From the NCBI GenBank assembly GCA_028564705.1, contig JAPXFQ010002397.1:62001-126000 (forward strand): 64,000 nt of DNA. The letters are read 5' to 3'. Position 1 is the stretch's first letter, and every line of letters starts with the position of its first letter. The stretch is from Apricaphanius iberus. Lineage: Eukaryota > Chordata > Actinopteri > Cyprinodontiformes > Aphaniidae. The position numbers were made by a program, and so were the translations under genes. Below, piece after piece: positions 27,101 through 39,700 of this stretch. The notes below the pieces were generated by a model, which made no database searches, was not told the DNA's origin, and saw only the letters and a program-made list of their open reading frames with translations.

Positions 27101-30100
27101 GTGGAGGCAGAAGCCGTTTCTAGACCAATGTAATCCAGAAGGAGATCTCTATATTGCTTAATATTCAGAGTATTTTTATTTTTCCAGTTCAAGAGGTTAT
27201 TTTTCTTAGCGATGCATAAGGCAATGTGAACTAATTGCATAGACTTTGTATCCATGGTAACTTCATCTAAATTTCCCAGCAAGCAAACTGTGGAAGAAGG
27301 TGTAATATTACATTTCAGACACTTTGATAGGTCTTCACATATCTGGTACCAATATTTCTTGACAGGTGGGCAGAACCAAAGAGGGTTAGAGCCTGAGGGT
27401 TAAGATTAAGAAAGTCTAAAACTTTTCCTAGAATTTGTAAATCAACTGTATTGAGCCTAAATTTATTTTTTATAATTGATTTAATTTGTTGATATTCCAA
27501 GAATTTATTCTTGTTAATTCCGTATTTTGTAACCAATGTATTAAATGGGATAAAGTCTGTTCCATCAAACATATGCTCCAGGTATTCAATTCCTTTACAA
27601 CTCCAGTTTGGAAAGTTGATCATGCAATTTTTTTTTTAAGATATCCGGGTTGTTCCAGATGGGTGTACGCCTGCATGGGACTAGTAAGGTCTCTGTCATT
27701 TTAAGAAATTCCCACCAAGCTGTCAGAGAGGAGCTGATACTAATACTTTTAAAACATTCATTTTGTTTTATATTTGAGCTAATAAATGGTAGATCTGAAA
27801 GTTTTATCTTATTGCATAGTGTCTGTTCAACATCTACCCAGCACTCATCGATATAACTGTGTTTTACCCATCTTGATGTGTATTGGAGCCTGTTGGCTAA
27901 GAAATAATGACCAAAGTTTGGTAGGTCTAGACCTCCTTTATCTTTGGACTTCTGCAGTGTTTTTAAGCTGATACGTGGGGGTTTATCTTTCCAAATAAAT
28001 TTAGAGACAGAAGAGTCCAGAGATCTAAACCAATCAGGTGATGGTTTGCTTCCACCAGCCATCCCCCCCGACCCTTTAAAGCTAAGTGGTATAGAAGATG
28101 GATGGATAGACTGAAATATAATTACAAGCACTTCATATGTTTCAAAGGCTCTTATTGACAATTACATGACATTTATACAAAGAGTCAGTATTTGCAGTGT
28201 TGGCTCTTCTTTTTCAGGACCTCTGCAATTCGACTGGCATGCATGCTCTCAATCAACTTCGGGGCCAAATCCTGACTGGCAGAAACCCATTCTTTCATAA
28301 TCACTTCTTGGAGTTTGTCAGAATTAGTGGGTTTTTGTTTGTCCACCTGCCTCTTGAGGATTGACCACACATTCTCAATGGGATTTTCCAGGCCATGGAC
28401 CCAAAATTCCAACGTTTTGGTACTCGAGCCACTTAGTTATCGCTTTTGCCTTATGGCATGGTGCTCCACGTGCTGGAAAATGCATTGTTCTTCACCAAAC
28501 TGTTGTTGGATTGTTGGAAGAAGTTGCTGTTAGAGGATGTTTTGGTACCATTCTTTATTCATGGTTGTGTTTTGAGGCAAAATTGTAAGTGAGCCCACTC
28601 CTTTGGATGAGGATGAGAAGCAACCCCACACATGAATGGTCTCAGGATGCTTTATTGTTGCGTGACATAGGACTGATGGTAGCGCTCATCTTTTCTTCTC
28701 CGGACAAGACTTTTTGCAGATGCCCCAAACAATCAGAAAGAAACTTCATCGGAGAATATGACTTTTCCCCATTTGCAGTAAATGGACTTATATAGCACTT
28801 TTCTAGTCATATTGACCATTCAAAGCATTTTACATTGAAGCCACATTCACCCATTCACACTCACATTCATACACCCACAACTAACATCGTTGTTGGTGGC
28901 TGAGTGTTTTTTGGGAATAAGTGCCTTGCCCAGGGGCACATCGACATGTGACTGGAGAAAGCTGGAATCGAACCTATGACCTTCCGATTGCAAGCCAACT
29001 CTACTCTACCACTGAGCCACAGTCGCCCCTCAGTCCTTTCACATACTTTCTGCAGAACATGTATCTGTTCCTGATGTTTCTTTTTTTTTGAGAGAAGTGG
29101 CTTCTTTGCTGCTCTTCTTGACAATAGACTATCTTCCAAAAGTCTTCTCCTCACAGTGCGTGCAGATGCGCTCACACCTGCCTGCCATTCCTGAGAAAGC
29201 TCTGCACTGGTGGCACTGCGATCCCGCAGTTGAATCTTCTTTAGGAGACGTTCCTGGTGCTTCCTGGACTTTCTTGGATGCCCTGAAGCCTTCTTAACAA
29301 GAATTGAACCTTTTTCCTTGAAATTTGTGATAATCCTATAAATTGTTGATTTATGTGCAATCTTTGGTCATGACTGTACATGAGTAATTACAGTAATTAG
29401 CTGTTGGATATATCTATTGAAAAAATAGTGTTTACTAACAACGCTGTGTGTTTTTAGCAAGTCATAAAAAACGTAAACATCCTAAATAATTAAAGAACCT
29501 ATTTCTATACATTTTAAATAAAATGGAATTTGGGTACTTTTTTCTGGTGAAAAGAGCATCTCCCGGCATTCCAGTGTCTGTTCATTTAACACAGTAGGTA
29601 CGACAAATACACATAGTACAATAAACACATTATTTTAGATAGTCAAAAGGCTTTCTTTATAGCCAATATTTTCTGTAAATAAATATAATATAGCCTATTT
29701 AATTAAAATCCAATATTTTATATAACTTTGGACTTTATGCTATATAATTTGTTAGATATATTTTTATATCTTATTTATATTTTGAATTTATCAAACTTGG
29801 ATGATTTTGTTTCAGTTTTATCACATCAAGCAGCAAAATAACACAATAGGCATAGGCCGACGACAAAATCCTCGCTGTCCCAATCGTGCAATTATTCACA
29901 CACTTGTTCACTACGCACTTGAACCCTTGTCTGCGCTTATTGCCAAATGCACTTCGTGGAGGACCGTAAGGTGCAGTGTGGGTATTGGGACAGGGCTATA
30001 CAGGGTTGCCAGGTCCCAGAAATATTTCCATTCCAATGACAACTCAAAATCCGCCCAAATTGAATGAGAACTAGCCCAATTTTTCAGTGTCCAATCAGAT

Positions 30101-30641
30101 TAGTCAATTGCTGGATTGCCAAAAAGGGCCTTAAAATAAATTTATATAAGTTTAAGTTTAAAGTATTGGCCTTTTGTCTTACCCAAATTCTTAATATCAA
30201 CAATTGTGTTTTTTTAAATACACAATCTCATACAATAAAGGTCAAATAACATGTTCTCTCTGATTTTTTTTGTGACTCTAGTCAGAAGTACTAATTTGTA
30301 CTTACTTTTTCTCTTCTCAGCACTTCTCTCTGATGCTTTTCTCTCCAGATCTGCGGCTGTTCTTTTTTTTTTCAATTCAATCCTTTATTGCCATACAACT
30401 CGTTACAAGTTTTTAGGGATTTGCTTCAGTGCATATGCTCATACTCACAACATTAAACATACAGCCAGAGACAAGACAAATGTACACAAACAGTATTCCC
30501 CACAGGATGACACTGACACTGAGACATAAGACACTAAGACACTGGCAGATAAAAATAAATAAATAAAAGGTTACCCCATTACCACATACTTGGGTGATAG
30601 ACCAGGAGATATAGTGTGGCTGGTGTTGGGTCCACAACATT

Positions 30642-30729
<88 letters not shown>

Positions 30730-33700
30730 ACAACAATAGTTTGATAAAAAAAAAATAATAAAAAAAAACCTGTTAAAACTATTTAACAGAGGATTTTCCC
30801 CCAAAGAGCTGGTTCAAGGGTTGACGGCTATTTAGGGATTTGATGGCTCTGCAATATGTGCTATTAAGGAAGCGTGATGTTTTTGTCCTAATAGCTCGCA
30901 ACCTTCTTCCTGATGGAAGTATTGAAAAGATTGAATTAGCGGGTTGAGTGAGTGATGCTTCTGTTTACACATAAGCATCAATATTAAAATTAACACACTG
31001 TTAAACTAAATTTAAATACACTGGCTTTTATCAATATTATTACAAATGTGCTTACTGGGTGAACTTGAACACTTTTCCCTTTTTTTTTTTTTGTTGTTTG
31101 TCTTCTCTTTTTTCAGAACTTTTCACAACATTTTATTCTTAGATGGTCTAACTGTGCAGCCTCACTTTGATTACAGATTTGAACAGAACTATATACAATC
31201 TCAGGGCTGTTTTATTTTAGACATTGGTGCTCTCTTCCCCACCCTTGTCAGGTGTTGCTGAACAGATTTCAGCAGAAAAGAGAGAAAGCTAGCAGCAGCG
31301 TTTGTTGCCAAGTATTCATTCCCAGGGATCAACACCCACTAATAAAAGGTTCCCTTTTATCTTTGTCCACAATTACTTAACTTTTTTTTTTGCGGCCGCG
31401 GTACATTATAAATGTAGCCCTAAAAACCGAAACCCACAACTCCATATTTTTTCCCGCAACTCCTTTTCTAAAATAGCCCAATTGTGCGGGAAAACCGCTA
31501 CCCTGGCAACCATGGGGCAATAAGAACTAGGGACCCGGGTCTCAGTACCTATTAAAAAAAGACTTTTAAGTAGGGTGTTTTCATGCTTGCACTGGAACTC
31601 GTATGATTTAGGTGTTTGGTGAACTCATAAGTTATGGACCTGGCTAGATTTCAAAACTTTTTTAAAACAGGCGGTTTTGTCATATATGTCTTTATCAAGG
31701 TCCCTGACTCGAATGGAATCTGAAAAGATTCCCCTGGAAAGGGTAGTTATAAGAACTAAATTCTTAGATGATGGTGTTATTAATGTAGTTTTTTTGTTTG
31801 TTTTATTTGTTAAACATTGGATTGACTGATCGCTGTTTCTCTGCATTCGTGGACTGCTGTCTACATGCTTCCAAGGTGTATTGCCGTCTGTCCCTTCACT
31901 TTTTGATTGGCTACACGTCACATTCAACAGGCTGTATGTCCGTGTGTCCTTGCACACTCTATGATATTGGTCTAAGACAATCCAACATGCTGAATGTCCC
32001 CAAATTGTGATCAGAGTGGAGCAGATGTCCTTCCGAGGAGACTAGAGTGCTTTGAACACACCTGTTAGGATTAGAATATCTGTTAGGATTATTTTAAAAC
32101 CATTTTAAACCATCCCAATAATAGGGGCATGGCAGAAGGGGAGAATTGGGGCAAAAAACAGCCTGACCCTTTTATTTAATGTGGTTATGACATACTAATT
32201 TTTATATTTCCCTGTAAAATACTTAAAGTATGTTGGGCCTTGGTCCTACAGCTCTCTTCCCCCTTGTCTGTCATGCTATTGTTTCAAGTTTCAACTGGTC
32301 ATAAAGATGCATTTTATTTATATGATCTCTGTCTTGTTTTTCAGAAATACCCACAACCGAAGGGGCAGAAGAAGAAGAAGATTGTGAAATATGGCATGGG
32401 TGGACTTATTATTTTGTTCTTAATATGTATCATCTGGTTTCCCCTTCTTTTCATCTCATTGGTCAGATCAGTGGTGGGTGTGGTTAACCACCCAATTGAT
32501 GTCACAGTCACTTTCAAACTGGGTGGTTATGAGGTAATTGCATTTTTTATACACATTGAAACTAATTCAATATCTTCTATAGTATGGGTGTCACGATTCT
32601 CCATTTATTCGATTCAATTCACAATTTGTATTTATTTATTTATTTCCTTTTACAGTACCGAGCTCTATGAAATTTTGTACAGTAAATCTTATTTCAAAAG
32701 ACAAAAGTGATGCCATTTTTATTATTCTTGCGTAATGTATCACATTAGACATTCATTGTCAAATTATTTATTAATTTATTTAGTTTAACAGTATTGTTTA
32801 ATACTAACGGAGGCTTGCTGCCATTTAGGGACTGTTTATGGTTATTGCAGAAAAAAATACCTACACAATGCTCCAGATAGGACTGAGCAAAATGCAAGTT
32901 GGTGGTCCTCTTTTTTACAATACGAATGTGGACTTAACTCGTCAGGAACTCAAAATTTCCTCACCGGTGATGTGAGAGTAGAAGGAGTGGCTTTAGCTCT
33001 GGCTCCCGCTGCTTCATCTGTCCTGGCTGTCGAGCTTTAGCTACTTGCTCGTCAGCTAATATGCCCTCTAGACATGTACTCTGATCCCAGGGGATGTGAT
33101 ATTGGCAGTTAATAATGTTACCAGGTGATTTTATAAATTGTATAAGAACTGGTGAGATTTAGTTCTTGGGGAAAATGCAATGTGTGGTTCCTTAAGATGG
33201 CATTGCGGTGACGGAAAGTTCTCCACGTCCTGCAACAAACGTCTGCATCAGCTCTGTTGCTCTTTCTGTGTCTCTATTCTGTATCTCTGTTCTGTATTCT
33301 CCAAACCAGACGGTCTCGGCAGATGACCACTTGTGCTCAGCCTGGTTCTGCCGGAGGTTTCTTTCTGTTAAAAGGGAGTTTTTCCTTTCCACTGACACTT
33401 CATGCTTGCCCAGTGTGGGGGATTGCTGTGAATTACACGACGCAATCTTCTATGGTTCTCTAATTTCTACATTAAACATTATATTGTAATAACTCTTCTC
33501 GTAACGTGCCTTGAGATGAGATCTGTTGTGGAACGGCGCTATATAAATAAACTGAATTGAATTGAATTGTGATGAGACGGTTGTCTGCTAAATGTTGCTA
33601 TGGAGTCCTGTTTGGGAAACAGGATAAAAACATGGCAGGAGGTTATCACGATCCTCTTTTCGATTTTGATGTGCAAGGTCATAATGTAATTTCGATCGAT

Positions 33701-36700
33701 TTTGATACAAAATCGAGATCGTGACAGCCCTATTCTATGGCATAAGTACTGTAAGAACCAACAGGCAATATTGTGCACTTTAATCTTTTAGTATGAAACT
33801 AAATAAACCTTTAGTGTACTAAAAAATAACCGTATTTACAAAACTACTGTAAGCAGCTCTTGCCCAAACACAGATTGTTGTCTACCTTACAAGATTAATC
33901 CAAAACACTTAGATGTAGCTAGAGGGGATGAGGTGAAAGGCCTCCTCAATGACATCTAATGATCTCTTAAATGCCATAGTCTCTACAGGCATTTAATAAT
34001 GCTTAATAAATCAATTCACATAAGATTGAAATATTCCTGTAAGACTATAGAGAAGAAAAAAGCCAAATCACATCCAAAACCTGGCTACGAATGATTTTTT
34101 TTAAGGATCATTGCAGCTGTATTGTGGTACCATTGTTTGATTTGTGCAGTACACATGCATACCGAACCGACAGGATTGTACCAACAATAAGAATATATGT
34201 ACTATACCATGGTCAACAGTAGGGCTGTCCCAATCTCTAGATCAGATTGGACCGATATTTTCACATTTTTCAGTGATCAGAGATTGGCTATAATAGCTGA
34301 TGAGTTGTGACAATTTTTATGAAAGCAATAATTCAAACCTCCATAGCTTTGCAAACAAGGACTCTTAATTACCACAAATCAGCATTGCAGACATACAATT
34401 GTAATATGGGTAAATGTAAACAAATATACTTAACCATTCTTTAAACTATATATTGAAGTAATAGAAAATCACTTCATGGCATTTACATGCAACAATAAAC
34501 CAAAATAAACACAGAAAAAATTCTCTGTTAGCTCCTGCAGCAGGAGAGAAAAAAGTAAGCTGAACTGCACCTCTGGTGCATTCAAATAGTGTTGAAAATC
34601 TATGAAGCCTACAGGAGCAATTGGAATTTTCAGCTTATAGTGAAAACACCAGTAATAACACTGTAATTTCCAATCTTAGAACAATGTGAAGGTAGCATTT
34701 TGCACACCAGAATATAGACAGCTGGAAATACTTTCATTATAATACTGTACCAACTAAAAGTCTTTTGCTTTTTACTTTTGTCTGAAATATTAAACTGAAG
34801 CTGATTTTTAATTCTCTGTAAGATCTTGATTTCATTGGATTTACAACAATAATGGTAATTCTTATTAATTAAATTAGTCTTATAAAAAGTTACATTGAGT
34901 TACTTGCTAAAAATATATTAAGGTTTTATAAATTTCAATACTAAAGGCAAAATATTAGATCGGGACTCGAAATCGAATCTGATTTGAGGTTAAAAGATCA
35001 GATCGGCATCAGAGGCCTAAAATGCTGAGCAGGTCATTCATAGTCAACAGTATTAATTATGATATGAACAATAAAATTAGACAACAAAAGTGCTAAGGCG
35101 AAAAGAAGGCCCAGAGAAGTGAACAGCAGAAGAGGACCTCAGAACATGGGAACAGGGGGCTTTATAAAGGAGATCAGAAAGATAGGAGGGGGGGCAAGGT
35201 TATGAATGGTCTTGAATGTATACAGTAAAAGTTTGAAAATAATTCTAAATTTTAATGGGAGCCCGAGGAGATCATGAAGAAGTGGAGGAATATGATGAAA
35301 AGAAGGAATTTTTGTAATGACACGGCAGCTGTATTTTTAACAAGTTGAAGCTTGTGAAGAGATTTATGTGGTAAAGAAAAGAAGAGAATTACAATAATCA
35401 ATACTTGAAGTCACAAAACCATGGACAAAAGTAGATTTAGAATGTAAGAAAAGAGAAGGACAAAGGCGATTAATATTGTGTAAATAAAAGTAAGCGGACC
35501 GAGTAAGATTATTGATATAAGATAGCGAATTATCAAAAATTACATCAAGTGTGACAGAAATGGACAATGACCAAAATGTTTTCAATTGAACAAATTGAAA
35601 GGTAGGAAAGGTAGGATATGAACAAGGCTAAAGGAATAATGGGAATACCAAGTGAGGATAACCTTATAGAAGGTAGAATGAGAAATTGTATCAAAAGCAG
35701 AACTCAAAAGAATCCAGAAGAAAAAGGACTGAAATTAAACCAGGATCAACTGCCAAATCATCAAAAGATCATTGATGTTTCTAAAAAGAGCAGTTTCTGT
35801 GCTGAGTAGGACCAAAGACAGATTGAAACTTTTCATAAAGTCCATTCTGCATTAGGTGAGAATGAAGCTGAGCAGCAACTACTTTTTGACCACGATATAC
35901 TATTAGAGCAATGGGTTGGAATTTCTAGTACAGTGCTTTACTACTTCCACTCTTAGTTAAAGACTTTTTTGTGTCATTATGTAACTTTTCATCACAGTTG
36001 ACCAAAATTACATGCATGGTACCCCAAGGTTCCATATTGTCGCTCCTCCTATTTTATATCCACATGGTCATGCTAGCTTAAATTTTAACTAATAATAAGT
36101 TCATATAATTATGCATTGATACACAGCTCTACATTACAATGTCAGCTGGTGACTATGAACCCTTTCAAGCATTGAGAAGATACCAAGAACAAGTCAATGA
36201 AAGGATAACCCATAACTTTCTTCAGCTGAGTAGAAACATTTATCTTTATCTTTCTACTGGCATGACTTTTGAATTTTTGGGGAAAAAATATTTCACCCAA
36301 TTTTGATGGTGCTTTGGAGTCCCAGTAATATATGAATTGAATTTTTTATTTTTTGCTTTAAAGCAACACTGTGCTACAAGGGTAGATGGTAAAGTTATTC
36401 TCCACTGAGCCTTAATTCCACAACATTTGAGTTGCTGGCTGGCCAAAGAGGGACATGTGACAGATGACAGTGCCGACAAACTCCTCTAACCCATAGTTAT
36501 TAAGGCTTAGGGGCTTTTTGGGGGTCACAATAAATTATGTATAAATTGAGTTACTATAGAGGAATCCAATTTGTACACAATTCATTGTGACCGCAAAAAG
36601 TGCATCTCTAAATAAATAATGATTGAAAGCAACTATTAAAAGAACCAATTCATACATTTAACTGTGATACACCATGTTGTTGCCTGTGTATTCCAGCCAT

Positions 36701-39700
36701 TGTTCACCATGAGTGTGCAGCAGCAGTCAATCAAACCATTCACAGCTGCTGAGTATGATGAACTCACCAAAACATTTGGAGACAATGCAGTGAGTACTGT
36801 CTTCTCTTAACCACTATCTTTAGTCTTTGTGTTTCGAGAAATATATAAATATTGTATTAAAAAATGTTTTCATCATAATTACTCCATACACTCAGTGAGT
36901 ACTAAAATTGCTTCTAGGTCTCTGAAATGTATAATATTAAATTTTGTGTGTCCTTGTGATTAGGTAGCGATGCAGTTCATCACCCTGTACAGTTATGAGG
37001 ACATTGTGACGGCTATGATTGAGGGTAGCTCAGGGTCCGTGTGGAGGATCAGCCCCCCCAGCAGGCAAGAGGTCATTAAAGAGCTTCTCGGAAGTTCTGT
37101 TGATCTGACCCTCCGTCTGGCCTGGACCTTCCAGAGGTGAGACATATTCCAGTTGTGTGGCAGTGTCTGAATTTTAAGCCTGTTATTGTATTGTTTACTG
37201 CGTCCCTCATACAGTCTATATTGACTCTTGTGTAAATACTGGACCCCTCTGTGAATGTGTATGTTCCCTGACAGAGACCTAGGTAAAGGTGGAACAGTTG
37301 AACACACTTTTGGCAAACATTCGATTGACCTGGAACCTGGAAACCCAGTCAGAGCAGAGCTGGCATCTTTACTGATTGGCAATCGGACTGAACCTGTGTA
37401 AGTTACTAATAGAAACAGCTTTTGTGATGTATGAATACAGACATTTTATCAATAACATTTTTTTAAAATTCACTGCTAACAGATTGTTTTCCTCACATCC
37501 CAGGCTTATCCCTAATATGTTCCCTAATTACATGCGTGCCCCCAATGGAGCGGAGGCCAAACCAGTCAGTCAGCTATATAAAGGTCACAGTCTCCGTTAC
37601 TTCCAAATTCAATTTAATGTAATAGCATAGAAAAAAAAACACAATCAGACTGCTAAACATTAGCATCTACAGCACCAATCATATTAATACCATCTGAAGT
37701 TTTTCATTTTGCGTTAGAACCACAAAGGCTTGTTGGAATCTTATGTTGAAGACAAGCACAACGACTTACATAATGTGAAGTGGAAGGGAAGCAATACATG
37801 AGTTTTAAATGCTTTTTAAAATAATTCTGAAAGATGTTGCAGAAACTTACATTTCAACCAGCTGGTTTTAGAAGTAACCCAGTCAGTAAGGAGAGTTGAG
37901 CTGTGTCAGATTTAATCTGGCCTCAGAGGTCAACATTACAGAGTAAACAGGTTCACTTTCAGCAAGACAACCCACAAGCTACAGCCAGAGCTACAGTTCA
38001 ATGGAGTTGTTCTGATCAAAGCATAGTATGTGTTAGAATGCACAGTCAAGTCCAGCCATGCATTTAAATGAGAAAGCTGATGTTCACAGATCCAGCAAAT
38101 GTTGGTGCCAAACAGCTCTGACTCTGAAAATAAATTTATGTCACACATTTATATGAAAGATGTATAATTTTCCTTGCACTTCACAAATAGCTCTTCTATG
38201 TGTTGGTGCTTTTTTGTCCACATAAATCCAGATAAAATACAATGAAGTTGCTGGTTTAAACAAAGAAATCTAAAAAAATTCAATAGGCTGCATGCTATGC
38301 AAGGCACTTTATTTTTCCTGTCAGAATGTATTTAACTGAGCTGGTGGTCTTGCAGATGATGAAGCTGATTACCAGAGCATCACTCTGTCCCTTATGAGTG
38401 ATCGTTCTCTGAACAACAGCTCTGTGAACCAGGAGTGGTGGGACATTGCCATTGCAAACTGCAGGCAATCATGTAGTGTGCTCCCCATGGTTATATTCAA
38501 CGACAAAGTCAGCCCACCAAGCCTTGGATTCCTGGCCGGATATGGGTAAGAGACATCATCAGTTGCCAACTATTTACTTTTTAAAGTTTTTTAAAAACTT
38601 TTTAAAAAGACTTTTAGAAATCTAGTTGTTTTGATTCTTATCTTTTCACTGATGTCAAATGCCAATTTTAGACAATTTGCAGATATTTTTTTGTGTTGTT
38701 TTATTTTGTCAATTAATACTAAACTAAGCTGCAAATAAAACATAAGTGAACAGTAGAAATTAATCAATATGTCAACATGTAAGCAACAGTTGACCTATGA
38801 GTTTAATTTACATAAGGTCTGTTAAATAGAGTCCTCCTGTTTCTTTCTGGAAAACACACAAAGGACAAAGATTTTCTGTGGTGCTAATAATACTTCCCAA
38901 TGGGTCTCATTGTAATGTAAGGCAGAATGGTTCATCTACATCTGGAGCCAAACAAAGGTATTTCTGGGAAACTATAGTAGTTTGACTCAGGTTATTATAC
39001 CATCAGTGATAAGTCAGATCATTCATTGTTTCAGGCACAGTAAACAATCAGATTTCAGTTGTTTCTGAACTAATAATAAATTAATAGAACAACTTTATAA
39101 CTGAAAGAGAAAATGTTAGTGGATTGATTGGTCAGACTGATGAAGCTCTGTTTATTTTTCTGGTTGGAACTGATTTTTCTAACATGTCCTCCTCCTCATC
39201 CTCAAAGGATAATGGGTCTTTACGTGTCCGTGGTCCTGGTCATTGGGAAGTTTGTGCGGGGTTTCTTCAGTGAGATTTCCCACTCCATCATGTTTGAGGA
39301 GCTCCCCTGCGTGGACCGTATCCTGAAGCTCTGCACTGACATCTTCCTGGTTAGTGCAGATCAACAGATACAGTTGAAACCACAAGTTTAGATAAACTAA
39401 GAAGACACAGCACCATTCCCTCCATATTTTGAAGTTAAATCAGGCTAAATTTGTCCTGTTTTGGGTCACACAAGATTTCTGTTGGGAGTAGTACATTAAA
39501 AAATTAATGAGTTACGGGAATATAATTTTTTTTTTTTTTGTAACTGAGTAATGTAACTCATTACTTATACTTTCAGTAACACGAGTTACGAGTGCATTTA
39601 CAATTGTTTTTCCGCCCAGCTAATGCAACGGACCAAATCAAGTTGATACCGCAGAAGAACCAAAACATCAGAGAATCAGGATAGCTGAAGAAAAGATTGA

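Larger units (their letters stand above)
30001..31514. mobile_element. hAT-type non-autonomous element (1514 bp)
   Basis: Ends CAGGGTTGCCAGGTCC and, on the other strand, CATGGTTGCCAGGGTAG. The flanks GGGCTATA (29993-30000) and GGGCAATA (31515-31522) differ at one base, so an 8-bp duplication is likely. No transposase. It carries a LINE fragment and an AT microsatellite. Confidence 0.75.

Noticed and set aside
30413..30736. Tyr/Ile repeat frame on the minus strand
   Set aside because: It is the translation of the (AT)n microsatellite.
36246..36479. Minus frame 36479-36246 as a gene
   Set aside because: No domain or splice signals; it lies between a LINE fragment and exon K in ordinary intron sequence.
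39128..39391. Starting a separate gene at the ATG at 39128
   Set aside because: The frame is piezo1 exon P read through its intron borders on both sides.
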